Positions 23,246 through 31,821 of a stretch of 38,289 nucleotides of DNA are shown here, one piece after another (the first letter of the stretch is position 1; each line of letters opens with the position of its first letter). Below the pieces are notes generated by a model. It saw nothing but the letters and a program-made list of their open reading frames with translations, did not search any database and was not told where the DNA came from. Source of the stretch: Candidatus Poribacteria bacterium. GTDB taxonomy: Bacteria; Poribacteria; WGA-4E; WGA-3G. Both the position numbers and the translations under genes were made by a program. The stretch is from positions 517 to 38,805 of the forward strand of contig JAPPNJ010000085.1 of NCBI GenBank assembly GCA_028818705.1, in the 5' to 3' direction.

Positions 23246-25057
23246 ATGCAATCACAAAGCAGTAAACCACTCCTTGTTTACGATGATGCCTGCGATTTTT
23301 GCCGTTACTGGATCGCCCAATGGCAATATATCACTGGTGATCGCATCGACTATGCGCCTTATCAAGAGGTAGCATCACAATTCCCTGAGATACCATTTTC
23401 GGCATTTGAAAGTTCGGTGCAGCTGATTTTGGAAGATGGAACCGCTTTCAGCGGTGCAGAGGCTGTCCTGCGTGCCTTGAACAGCGGTTCGCTTCTCTGG
23501 TGCTACTACCATCTGCCTGGGTTCGCGAAGGTGGTTGAGATAGTCTACCACTTTATTGCCCAACACCGTCCGTTTTTCTCCATGATGACGCTTTGGTTGT
23601 GGGGCACACACACTGAAAGAACCACATCCTATTTTTCGCGCTGGCTGTTTCTGCGTGCCATGGGTTGTATCTATCTTATCGCTTTCCTCTCTTTGTGGGT
23701 GCAGATTCACGGGCTTGTTGGGAGCGGTGGAATTTTACCGGCGGATCAATATTTGACAGCCGTCCGTCAGCAAGTCGGGACAGCAGGTTATCACCTTGTC
23801 CCGACGCTGTTTTGGCTGAACTCTTCAGACCTTTTTCTTCATATTTTGTGTGCGGGTGGCGTTGCCCTCTCTTTAGTTTTAATCGCAGGTTTCTTTCCGC
23901 CCCTCGCTTTAGCAGGTTTGTGGGTATTCTATCTGTCGCTTGTATCAATCGGACAAGCGTTTCTCAGCTTCCAGTGGGATGTCCTGCTATTAGAGGTAGG
24001 GCTTCTGGCAATCTTTTTCGCACCGCTCCAAATACGCGATACACTCTCGCGTGCGTCTCAACCCTCCGTTGCGTTTTTGTGGCTTTTACGCTGGCTTCTG
24101 TTTCGCCTGATGTTCGCCTCCGGCTTTGTGAAACTCGCCAGTGATGAGGTATGGCGAAACCTGACTGCGCTTAATTTTCACTATGAGACGCAGCCGCTGC
24201 CGACATCGATAGGGTGGTATGTGCATCAATTGCCAGAATGGTTCCAAAAAGTCTCAGTCATCGGTATGTTCGCCATTGAACTGGTTGTTCCGTTTCTGAT
24301 TCTTGCCCCCCGGCGTTTGCGGACTGTTGGATGTATCGGATTAGTTGGACTACAGGTGCTAATTATCCTGACAGGAAATTACTGCTTTTTCAACCTATTG
24401 ACGATTGCGTTGTGTCTCCTCCTTATTGACGATGTGACATGGAAATGGTTGCTACCCAAACAACTTATGCCGACTATTCGTTCGTTCGTACAGCCAGTCC
24501 ACCGGTATCGGCACGCCTGCATAGCAGTCGTAGCAATACTTCTTTTTTTACTAAGCGGCATCCGATTCAGTGGGCAACTCTTTAGAGAGACAAGGCTTCC
24601 AGATGTTGCATGGATCACACCGTTTCGGAGCGTGAACACTTACGGACTCTTTGCGGATATGACGGAATCACGTCCCGAAATTATAGTTGAAGGTAGCAAT
24701 GATCGGATACTGTGGAAAACATACGAATTTCGCTGGAAACCGGGGGACCTTACAAAAGCACCGAAATGGGTTGCTCCACATCAACCTCGTTTGGATTGGC
24801 AAATGTGGTTTGCTGCACTCCAAGGGGACTACCAAAACACGTATTGGTTTCTCAATTTTATGGGTGCTCTGTTACGAGGTAATTCCGATGTGCTAAAATT
24901 ATTAGCAGAAAACCCGTTTCCTGATGAACCGCCGCGCTATGTTCGCGCGACCCTCTACGATTACAGCTTTACTAAACTTTCTACAAAACACTCAGAAGGC
25001 GTATGGTGGGAACGTGAATGGAAAAGAATCTACTGTCCTGCGATTTCACTTCGTTAA
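23246..25057 (+). CDS. DCC-domain / lipase maturation factor fusion membrane protein
   Basis: 603 residues from ATG 23246. Residues 7 to about 120 form a DCC (DUF393) thiol-oxidoreductase-like domain, with the D-x-x-C-x-x-C motif VYDDACDFCRYW (Cys16 and Cys19). The rest is a multipass membrane part of the lipase maturation factor (LMF1/2) type: GSGGILPADQYL, FQWDVLLLEVGLLAIFFAP, LLFRLMFASGFVKLAS and LTALNFHYETQPLPT are all family blocks, and the soluble tail has GLFADMTESRPEIIVEGSND. Vertebrate LMF1 helps fold lipases; bacterial members are poorly understood. An upstream ATG at 23174, overlapping the DegT stop, would add 24 residues. The next gene follows after 39 nt. Confidence 0.82.
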   Translation: MQSQSSKPLLVYDDACDFCRYWIAQWQYITGDRIDYAPYQEVASQFPEIPFSAFESSVQLILEDGTAFSGAEAVLRALNSGSLLWCYYHLPGFAKVVEIVYHFIAQHRPFFSMMTLWLWGTHTERTTSYFSRWLFLRAMGCIYLIAFLSLWVQIHGLVGSGGILPADQYLTAVRQQVGTAGYHLVPTLFWLNSSDLFLHILCAGGVALSLVLIAGFFPPLALAGLWVFYLSLVSIGQAFLSFQWDVLLLEVGLLAIFFAPLQIRDTLSRASQPSVAFLWLLRWLLFRLMFASGFVKLASDEVWRNLTALNFHYETQPLPTSIGWYVHQLPEWFQKVSVIGMFAIELVVPFLILAPRRLRTVGCIGLVGLQVLIILTGNYCFFNLLTIALCLLLIDDVTWKWLLPKQLMPTIRSFVQPVHRYRHACIAVVAILLFLLSGIRFSGQLFRETRLPDVAWITPFRSVNTYGLFADMTESRPEIIVEGSNDRILWKTYEFRWKPGDLTKAPKWVAPHQPRLDWQMWFAALQGDYQNTYWFLNFMGALLRGNSDVLKLLAENPFPDEPPRYVRATLYDYSFTKLSTKHSEGVWWEREWKRIYCPAISLR

Positions 25058-25096
25058 AGCGCAATAAAATTTATATTCTTCCCAATAGGAGACTTT

Positions 25097-25864
25097 ATGC
25101 CCAGCCAATTTTTAACGGTCGCGTTAGAAGCAGCCAAAAACGCCGAAGAGGTCATCACTGCCTACTACAGTGATGATATAAAAGTTGAACTAAAAGACGA
25201 CGAGACACCGGTTACCCTTGCCGACAGAGGTGCGGAAAAAGTCATCCGTGACACTATCAGTCGGGCGTTTCCCGACCACGGCTTCTTAGGAGAAGAATTT
25301 GGAACACAGGAAGGGACATCGCCGTATATGTGGATTATTGACCCGATTGATGCCACTAAGAATTACATCCGGAAAATCCCTATCTTCGGCACGCAAATTG
25401 CACTAATGAAAGGCAATGAACTGATCCTCGGTGTTTCCAATGCCCCTCTGTTGAATGAACTCCTCCATGCGGAGGCAGGAAGCGGTGCGTTCTTAAATGG
25501 GGAACCTATCCAAGTATCTGATGTATCACAACCTAAAGACGCAATGATCTGCCACGGTGGGCTGAACTGGTTTACTGAAAAAGGCACTTTCCCCGGTATT
25601 TACAACCTTATAAATAACACTGCCCGTTCCAGAGGATTTGGCGATTTCTACATGTATCACCTCGTTGCTTCTGCGAGAGCAGACGCTGTTGTTGAAGCAG
25701 CAATAAGCATTTGGGACATCGCCGCGATTACCGTTATCGTGCGGGAAGCCGGTGGGAAGGTAACGGATGTACAGGGACAACCCGTCACAAAAGAGACTGC
25801 ATCACTGGTAGCGACGAATGGGATCTTGCATAATGCGGTTCTGAACTATTTTACCCCTTCTTGA
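25097..25864 (+). CDS. Inositol monophosphatase family protein, histidinol-phosphatase (HisN) type
   Basis: 255 residues. The metal site is complete: GEE at 65-67, DPIDATKNY (Asp82, Asp85) and IWDIAA (Asp207). The early LADRGAEKVIRD and the IRKIPIFGTQIAL segment are like HisN-type histidinol-phosphatases, which dephosphorylate L-histidinol phosphate, more than like true inositol monophosphatases, but this family crosses substrates easily. TAGGAG lies about 7 nt before the ATG. Likely in an operon with the two upstream genes; 16 nt separate it from the convergent acetyltransferase. Confidence 0.82.
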   Translation: MPSQFLTVALEAAKNAEEVITAYYSDDIKVELKDDETPVTLADRGAEKVIRDTISRAFPDHGFLGEEFGTQEGTSPYMWIIDPIDATKNYIRKIPIFGTQIALMKGNELILGVSNAPLLNELLHAEAGSGAFLNGEPIQVSDVSQPKDAMICHGGLNWFTEKGTFPGIYNLINNTARSRGFGDFYMYHLVASARADAVVEAAISIWDIAAITVIVREAGGKVTDVQGQPVTKETASLVATNGILHNAVLNYFTPS

Positions 25865-25880
25865 TTAAGGCTTTAGCGTC

Positions 25881-26774
25881 TTACTGCCAAAAGGCTCGTA
25901 CAAGTCCAGTCCAATCAATTTCAGGACCAAAGGATAGTAACATATCAGCGCGTTCCAACGGTTCGAGCGTGTGCCCGAGGGAAGAAAGTGGATTTTCGTA
26001 TCTACTTCCCCTGACAGTTCGCCACAGGTACGGCATCGGAATCGCTGCCTGCACTGATTTGATAACTTCTACTGGATCCTCACCTGGCACTACAGGGTCC
26101 CAAATTAATCCGTTCGGACGACGCTCTGAGGAGTTGTCCCATTTGGCATAACCGACAGTATCCGTTTCACGTCTTAAAACGCGATACTGCTTTAGATTGT
26201 ACTGATGTACCTGTGGGTGCTGAGCACTCCAATAAACTGGGAAATTCTGATTTGCCCATATCTGTTTGAGCCGATGTAAGACATCGAAATCCTCAGGATC
26301 TACCTCTGCCCATTTGAGCGGAAAGAAATTTGGACGTGGCGAGAGCTGCGTTTGTAATTCTCTGGTAATCTCTTGGTATCCGACTTTCTGATACAATTGA
26401 TAGGCTTTTGTGGTGTCTACATAAAGAATACTTCCCCGAGAGCCTTTTCCCTCAAGGTACGCATTTAGTTCGAGCATTAAGCGAGTGGCGATACCTCGAC
26501 GACGCATGTCGGGGGCAACAAACATTTCTGTTACCATCCCAAAATCCTGATTCTTACCCTCAACAGATAGAAATATTAGCGAACCAGTTACATGCCCAAC
26601 GACTCTTTCACCAACAGACGCTAAACGAACCCCCTCTGGCTCAAGATACCCATCGTCAAACTTTTTTTCATAGTGGTTTCTATTGACACCGAATTGTCCA
26701 GCAGATAATAACAGTTCCAAAACTGCGTCATCGTCGCCGGGCTGCCAATGTCTGTAAGCGATTGTATTACGCAT
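25881..26774 (-). CDS. GNAT family N-acetyltransferase
   Basis: 297 residues from ATG 26774, chosen over a longer frame because AGGAG stands 6 nt upstream and MRNTIAYRHWQPGDDDAV is a normal GNAT start. The acetyl-CoA-binding motif is VTEMFVAPDMRRRGIATRLM (about residues 86-105), followed by YQKVGYQEI. The C-terminal half, about 150 residues, is unlike ordinary GNATs and may be a second, substrate-binding domain. Substrate unknown. The upstream extension that is otherwise open carries a repeat (26855-26885). Confidence 0.82.
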   Translation of the reverse strand: MRNTIAYRHWQPGDDDAVLELLLSAGQFGVNRNHYEKKFDDGYLEPEGVRLASVGERVVGHVTGSLIFLSVEGKNQDFGMVTEMFVAPDMRRRGIATRLMLELNAYLEGKGSRGSILYVDTTKAYQLYQKVGYQEITRELQTQLSPRPNFFPLKWAEVDPEDFDVLHRLKQIWANQNFPVYWSAQHPQVHQYNLKQYRVLRRETDTVGYAKWDNSSERRPNGLIWDPVVPGEDPVEVIKSVQAAIPMPYLWRTVRGSRYENPLSSLGHTLEPLERADMLLSFGPEIDWTGLVRAFWQ

Positions 26775-26854
26775 AGTTCTCCTTACATTATATACTTCTA
26801 CGTCTGTACTTGTATGTTTATTGTCGAACCAACACCCAGCAATGAATGGCAGGT

Positions 26855-26885
26855 ATTTAAACACAACTTCTGCTTGGGAATACAG
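26855..26885. repeat. 31-bp direct repeat, copy 1
   Basis: Begins ATTTAAACACAACTTCTGCT. A copy with one difference (GGGAATACAG here, GGGAGTACAG there) lies 67 nt downstream at 26922-26952. Confidence 0.8.
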
Positions 26886-26921
26886 TCTATAGTTCGCATC
26901 CGCAAGCGCAAGGGCTTTTCG

Positions 26922-26952
26922 ATTTAAACACAACTTCTGCTTGGGAGTACAG
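26922..26952. repeat. 31-bp direct repeat, copy 2
   Basis: Matches 26855-26885 in 30 of 31 positions. Between the copies is a 36-nt spacer with GCATCCGCAAGCGCAAGG. Confidence 0.8.
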
Positions 26953-27200
26953 AGTTTATATCAATGAATACACCTGCCGCCCCTCTGGGGCTTTAGGAGT
27001 TGTGGTAGCCGTTTCTATACACATATCGCTCCGCTGGAGCTTTTCGTCTACATCCGGCGGAGCTGTCAAGATAAGGTCAAGGTCTCTTAATAATAGAGGA
27101 AAATAACACCCCTATTCAAGACAGCAACTCATTTTATCAATAGCGCTTTCACCTAAATCTAAAAATGGATGCACTGTATTAAATGACTGACCTGATTTCC

Positions 27201-27229
27201 TTGAATATTTGGTGGAGATGTGTTATACT
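27201..27229 (+). promoter_or_regulatory. Extended -10 promoter for the cyclase gene
   Basis: TTGAAT (27201-27206), 17-nt spacer, TATACT (27224-27229) preceded by TGT. The ATGTGTTATACT string is shared with the promoter at 17211-17238. It lies 52 nt before ATG 27282. Confidence 0.6.
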
Positions 27230-27281
27230 ACTTATCGTAGTTTTGTAAAAGCAAAAGGTTTGTAGGAAGGAAAAAGATAAA

Positions 27282-27962
27282 ATGCACCTTGACTTTAAAA
27301 ATGTGCTGGATCTGTCTTATGTGGTTGATGAAGATAGTCCACGTGAATTGCCAATCGATCCAGCGAAAATATACGATCAGGCGACGTTAGAAAAAGATGG
27401 CTACTTTGAAAGCCGCGTTGACATGTCCGGACATTACTCCACGCACATGGATGCACCGTGTCTCATGTACCCGGGTGGAGCGACCATCGCCGAAATTCCA
27501 AAAGAGAAACTGACTGGACACGCGGTGTTGATGGACTTTTCCGCGATTAAAAAACCGAAAGATGCTGTGACTGCCGAAGATGTTAAGGCGTGGATAGCCG
27601 AAAATGGGGAAATTGCTGAAGGCAGTATCGTTTTCATGCGAACAGGGATGGACAGATTTGTCTATCAGGACAACTTTAACCGGGAGTGGATCGGTTTTAG
27701 CGAGGATGCTGCTGAACTGCTCGTCGAAAAAGGAATAAAGGTGATAGGCACAGATGCGTGTAGCATTGATTCCGTGGCAGGACATCCCCCGTTATATGAT
27801 GGTTTACCGCCTGCACACCTTGTTTTTCTCGGCGCTGGCGTCCCACATGTTGAAGACCTGTGCAACCTAAGTCAGTTGCCAACGCATTTCTATGTGGTAA
27901 TTGCACCGCTAAAATTAGCACGGAGTTCTGGGGCACCGACCCGCGTGTTTGCGTTCGTATAA
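27282..27962 (+). CDS. Cyclase family protein (kynurenine formamidase-like)
   Basis: 226 residues. The metal-binding motif of the family, H-x3-H-x-D, is present as SGHYSTHMDAP (His51, His55, Asp57), followed by conserved glycine-rich loops and VIGTDACSID. Members include kynurenine formamidase and related metal-dependent hydrolases that open amide or lactone substrates; the true substrate here is uncertain. A GGAAGGA-type ribosome site and an extended -10 promoter precede it. The next gene follows 58 nt after its stop. Confidence 0.85.
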   Translation: MHLDFKNVLDLSYVVDEDSPRELPIDPAKIYDQATLEKDGYFESRVDMSGHYSTHMDAPCLMYPGGATIAEIPKEKLTGHAVLMDFSAIKKPKDAVTAEDVKAWIAENGEIAEGSIVFMRTGMDRFVYQDNFNREWIGFSEDAAELLVEKGIKVIGTDACSIDSVAGHPPLYDGLPPAHLVFLGAGVPHVEDLCNLSQLPTHFYVVIAPLKLARSSGAPTRVFAFV

Positions 27963-28020
27963 GTATCCTAAAGGGACTCTCTCCTGCAGATGGGATTGTT
28001 GAGATTCCGTTCATCAAAAA

Positions 28021-29472
28021 ATGACACCCAATATTCCTGAACCGATCCTCAACCTGTTACAGGAAATCGGCGAAGTCGGAGGAGAAGGAACTTACCTCGT
28101 CGGCGGGTTCGTTCGGGACCTTCTTCTTAAACGGCCGAGCCTCGACATCGACATCGTTGTGGAAGGTGATGCAATCCGGGTTGCAGAAGCAATGCGGAAT
28201 CGGTGGAACGGAACAGTGCATGTGCATCCACAATTCGGCACTGCGACAGTCACCCCAGCAAACCAGCACCTGCCTAAAATAGACTTCGTCACAGCACGCC
28301 GTGAAACGTATGAAAGCCCCGGAGCGTTACCTATTGTAGCATACGGGACTATTACGGACGACCTATGCCGACGAGATTTTTCGATTAACGCGTTGGCGAT
28401 GCGGTTGGATACAAAAGCTTTTGGTACGATTGTTGATAAAACGGGTGGGATCGGAGATCTTGAGAGCGGGACCATTCGGGTGCTGCACAAACGGAGTTTT
28501 GTGGACGATCCGACGCGTATTTTTCGTGCTTGTCGGTATGCTGGGCGCTACGGGTTTCGGATTGCTGACAGCGATTCAGTTTTGATCCGGGAGGCACTTC
28601 CTGTATTGGTAGAACTAAGCGGCGAACGTATTCGGAACGAAATTGACAGAGTGTTCTTGGAAGAGAATGCCCCGCGAATCATGGGACAACTGACAGAATT
28701 TGGCGTATACGATTCTATTTTCGCGGAGTGGCAAATCTCGCCAAGTTTTGCGTCGGATTTCCGAACAACACAAAACGCAATCGCTTGGGCATCAGAACAT
28801 CTTGCTGATGAAGAATTCCAGTCTGAACTCGTCCGTTGGATGTCGTTTTTTAGCACTCGGACACCAATATATCAAATTGAGGCACTGAGTTTCAGGCTTG
28901 TATTGACGCATCAACTTCGTAGATTGGTAAGCCGAGCACAAGCGTTGCAACACTCTGTTTCGCTTGAGAAGGTGACACACGCTGTCTTTGAGAAACTTGG
29001 TTTTCCGCTCTCGCAGAAGGCTTCAATTGAACATCATAATGGAAAATGGTGCATCGTCGATGCGGATTCTCCAACAGGCGAAGGAACGACCTACGTATGT
29101 GGTGAAGGAAATCTTTATCGCATAGAAACACCACTTACTACTTATAGACAGTTAAAACAGGAGCTCACACCATTACTGGAAGCCGTAAAGCCGAGTGAAA
29201 TTTACCGATTGCTGAAACCTTATCCGATTGAGGCGTTGGTATTGACATCTGTAGATAGAAGCATAGCGGCATGGAAACGTAAAAAAATAAAAGATTACCT
29301 TCTTGTCCTTCGTAAGGTTCAACCCTTTATTACAGGGGAAGATTTGATTCGATCCGGGAAAAAACCGAGCAGTGAATTTGAAACGCAACTTTGGGAACTA
29401 TTCGCCGCACAATTAGACGGAAAAATTAGAAAAAAAGAGGAGGCATATTCCCGCTTACGGACTTTTGTATAG
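28021..29472 (+). CDS. CCA tRNA nucleotidyltransferase / poly(A) polymerase family protein
   Basis: 483 residues. Class II CCA-adding enzymes add or repair the 3' CCA of tRNA. The catalytic head is intact: LVGGFVRDLLL (residues 26-36) and the metal-binding DID (42-44), then RRDFSINALAMRL (about 114-126) and the nucleotide-specificity region with DPTRIFRACRYAGRYGF. The body and C-terminus are helical as in the family. No HD domain is evident. It starts the run that continues with site-2 protease, ScpA, ScpB and threonine synthase on the same strand. Confidence 0.9.
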   Translation: MTPNIPEPILNLLQEIGEVGGEGTYLVGGFVRDLLLKRPSLDIDIVVEGDAIRVAEAMRNRWNGTVHVHPQFGTATVTPANQHLPKIDFVTARRETYESPGALPIVAYGTITDDLCRRDFSINALAMRLDTKAFGTIVDKTGGIGDLESGTIRVLHKRSFVDDPTRIFRACRYAGRYGFRIADSDSVLIREALPVLVELSGERIRNEIDRVFLEENAPRIMGQLTEFGVYDSIFAEWQISPSFASDFRTTQNAIAWASEHLADEEFQSELVRWMSFFSTRTPIYQIEALSFRLVLTHQLRRLVSRAQALQHSVSLEKVTHAVFEKLGFPLSQKASIEHHNGKWCIVDADSPTGEGTTYVCGEGNLYRIETPLTTYRQLKQELTPLLEAVKPSEIYRLLKPYPIEALVLTSVDRSIAAWKRKKIKDYLLVLRKVQPFITGEDLIRSGKKPSSEFETQLWELFAAQLDGKIRKKEEAYSRLRTFV

Positions 29473-29547
29473 CAAGCTTGGCCCCATACGCTATTCGCTA
29501 TGGGATGGCTTCGGCTTTCAGCGTTGACAAGCGGTATCAAATGCATA

Positions 29548-30231
29548 ATGGCTAATTTCGATCCTTTTGCAGCGATTCTTGTGGTTACACAGTTCATTAT
29601 CCTGTTAACCTTTCACGAATGGGGACACGCGAAGTCAGCGGATATGTTGGGCGATCCGACAGCCCGCCATCAGGGACGGATGTCGCTGAATCCGGGAGTT
29701 CACATTGATATTATCGGCACAGTGATACTGCCTCTTCTCGGAACGCTTTTTGGCGGTGCTTTTTTTGGTTGGGCAAAACCGGTGCCAGTCAATCCGTTCA
29801 ACCTCAAGAATCCGAGGCGAGACCTCATGTTGATTGCAGCGGCGGGTCCTTTCATGAACATTGTTCTCACGTTTGTAATTTTGGGGGGACTCAGGATAGT
29901 ATTGGAATTTACAGACTTCAATCCGCGACAATCTCTACTTCACGCTGAAATAAACAGGCAAGTCGTCCGTATGGGACTTATCAGTGTGTTTCTTGCAGCA
30001 TTTAATATGCTTCCGCTTTATCCGTTGGACGGATTTAGTGTTGTTAGAGGCTTGCTCCCGGAAAATACGGCACGTCAATTTGAAAAACTGAGTCCATACG
30101 GCATGCCAATTTTGATGTGCCTTATCTTTCTGCCGAGTCTTTTCCGTGTACCTAACTATGTATTCGGATTCTTGAGCGAGGTCAGTTACGCGACATTTAA
30201 TTTTATAGCGCAAATTGTTGGCTTACGATAA
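29548..30231 (+). CDS. Site-2 protease family protein (peptidase M50)
   Basis: 227 residues from ATG 29548; the open frame begins at 29500, but MANFDPFAAILVV is the usual N-terminus. A membrane zinc protease: HEWGH (His23, Glu24, His27) lies in the first membrane helix, and the third ligand region is PLYPLDG (Asp161) preceded by NMLP. GWAKPVPVNPFNLKNPRRDLMLIAAAGP is the family's central block. Short members without a PDZ domain, like this one, commonly neighbour scpA and scpB. Ribosome site weak. It lies 75 nt after the CCA gene and 88 nt before scpA. Confidence 0.9.
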   Translation: MANFDPFAAILVVTQFIILLTFHEWGHAKSADMLGDPTARHQGRMSLNPGVHIDIIGTVILPLLGTLFGGAFFGWAKPVPVNPFNLKNPRRDLMLIAAAGPFMNIVLTFVILGGLRIVLEFTDFNPRQSLLHAEINRQVVRMGLISVFLAAFNMLPLYPLDGFSVVRGLLPENTARQFEKLSPYGMPILMCLIFLPSLFRVPNYVFGFLSEVSYATFNFIAQIVGLR

Positions 30232-30319
30232 AAAACAGACTTTTTTATACCAAACTTCAGTTTGCACGTTTCTATTGGGAAATCTGTGAGTTATCTTTAC
30301 AACTCCGAAAGCAACATAC

Positions 30320-31171
30320 ATGTTAATCGAAACAATCCAAAACCCTGAAACCCAAGATCCCGATACTGTATCTACAAATTCGATGTACGCCGTCAAATTA
30401 GAGGGATTTGAGGGACCGTTAGATCTGCTACTTCATCTCATTGAAAAAGAAGAGATGGATATTTACGATATTCAGATCTCACAAATCACGGATCCGTATC
30501 TGGAATACATCAATTTAATGGAGCAGTTGGATCTGGATGTGGCTTCGGAATTTTTGGTGATGGCAGCAACGCTTCTGCACATCAAATCGCAGAGTATCCT
30601 GCCGCATCTCATCCCAGAAGGTGAACACATACTTGGGGATCAAGCGGAACTTGTCCGGCAACTCTTAGAATATAAGCGTTTCAAAGAAGCTGCACAGGCA
30701 CTGGACGTTTATGCCGAACGACGCACACTGCTCTACAGCAGAAGCCCAGAGTTACATGCAGATTTAGATGGGACGCGTGAGTTTGAAATTAGAGCGACAC
30801 TGTTTGATTTACTCTCCGCCTTCAAGAACGTGAATGACCGGGTCGCGGAAATGGATCTCGAAGAAGTATACGAAACGGTTGAAGAAGAGACGATCACTGT
30901 TGAGGACAAAATCGCTTTTATTGACAGGCAGTTAGAAAACGCCGACCAATTGCTTTTCGAGGAGCTGTTCCCGCTCTCTTCAAGTAAAACCGACCGAATT
31001 GTTACATTCCTTGCTATTTTAGAACTCATTCGGATAGGAAAGATCGTCACTGTTCAAACTGATCATTTTGAGAGTATTTATATTGTTAAACAGGAGCAGG
31101 AAGCGTCCGATCATGAGATTGCGCCGCCTCCGCCCGTAGAAACGCCTCCTTCAGATGAACGAGGCTATTAG
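30320..31171 (+). CDS. scpA: Segregation and condensation protein A (ScpA)
   Basis: 283 residues. The kleisin subunit of the SMC-ScpAB complex, which helps chromosome compaction and segregation. The N-terminal domain starts at VKLEGFEGPLDLLLHLIEKEEMD (about 25-47), with ISQITDPYLEYI, then the MAATLLHIKSQSILP block; the C-terminal winged helix (FLAILELIRIGKIVTVQTDHF) binds the SMC head. The stop is 11 nt before scpB. A proline-rich acidic tail (PPPVETPPSDE) is normal. ATG 30320 is plausible, though no strong ribosome site is visible. Confidence 0.95.
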   Translation: MLIETIQNPETQDPDTVSTNSMYAVKLEGFEGPLDLLLHLIEKEEMDIYDIQISQITDPYLEYINLMEQLDLDVASEFLVMAATLLHIKSQSILPHLIPEGEHILGDQAELVRQLLEYKRFKEAAQALDVYAERRTLLYSRSPELHADLDGTREFEIRATLFDLLSAFKNVNDRVAEMDLEEVYETVEEETITVEDKIAFIDRQLENADQLLFEELFPLSSSKTDRIVTFLAILELIRIGKIVTVQTDHFESIYIVKQEQEASDHEIAPPPPVETPPSDERGY

Positions 31172-31182
31172 GAATTTAGTTT

Positions 31183-31821
31183 ATGGATTCTGAATACGTT
31201 ACCGTTGTAGACCCAATAGATGACCCAGATTCACTGTCGGAACAGATGCTGAAGTCAATTTTGGAAGCGATCCTGTTCGCTGCGAGTGAACCGATTTCAG
31301 TGAAACAGTTTCAAGCCGTGTTGCCGGAATTAGAGGTGCGCGCTATTCGGCAAGGGCTTTCCGAACTTCGTGATGAGTACGAACAGATGGAAAGAAGTTT
31401 TCGCCTCACTGAAATAGCAAACGGCTACCAAATCTGCACGTGTCCTCAATATTCGGATTGGATTCAGAAGTTTTATACCCAACAGGTTCGCGTTACGCTG
31501 ACGCCTTCTGCCTTAGAAACACTCGCGATTGTTGCTTACAAGCAGCCAGTTACGCGCGCAGACGTAGCAGCGATTCGAGGCGTAAACAGTGATAGCGTCC
31601 TCAATTCACTCCTTGAGAAAGGACTTATCTCTATCGCTGGCAGAAAGGCGAATCGCTCCCTCCTTTTCTCAACAACCGATGAGTTTCTTCAACAATTCGG
31701 ATTGAAGAATGCCTCTGAATTGCCGTCTCTCGATGAGATTGACGAACTCCTTGGCACACCAAACGGGAATGAATCTCCCGAAAACCCGCTTCCAGCCGCT
31801 ACGGGGGAAGGCACAACGTAA
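31183..31821 (+). CDS. scpB: Segregation and condensation protein B (ScpB)
   Basis: 212 residues. Binds the kleisin ScpA and SMC. Tandem winged helices are visible: LKSILEAILFAASEPISVKQFQ at about residues 22-43, and the highly conserved ALETLAIVAYKQPVTRADVAAIRGVNSD (about 109-136), ending with EKGLISIAGRK. AGGA precedes the ATG by 11 nt. Its TAA overlaps the ATG of threonine synthase by one base (TAATG), so translation is coupled. The order ScpA-ScpB agrees with other phyla. Confidence 0.95.
   Translation: MDSEYVTVVDPIDDPDSLSEQMLKSILEAILFAASEPISVKQFQAVLPELEVRAIRQGLSELRDEYEQMERSFRLTEIANGYQICTCPQYSDWIQKFYTQQVRVTLTPSALETLAIVAYKQPVTRADVAAIRGVNSDSVLNSLLEKGLISIAGRKANRSLLFSTTDEFLQQFGLKNASELPSLDEIDELLGTPNGNESPENPLPAATGEGTT

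Larger units (their letters stand above)
26775..27281. other. Divergent intergenic region with a direct repeat and small palindromes
   Basis: 507 nt between the GNAT gene (minus) and the cyclase gene (plus). It holds a 31-bp direct repeat (26855-26885 and 26922-26952), two 5-bp palindromes GCCCC-TCT-GGGGC (26979-26991) and GCTCC-GCT-GGAGC (27028-27040) and a promoter (27201-27229). No gene is evident. Confidence 0.7.

Noticed and set aside
23665..24144. 159-residue ORF in another frame within the lipase maturation factor gene
   Set aside because: The covering frame shows clear LMF family blocks and membrane helices; this one does not look like a protein.
27387..27785. 132-residue ORF antisense to the cyclase gene
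   Set aside because: Lies wholly inside a gene with intact metal-site motifs; no independent support.
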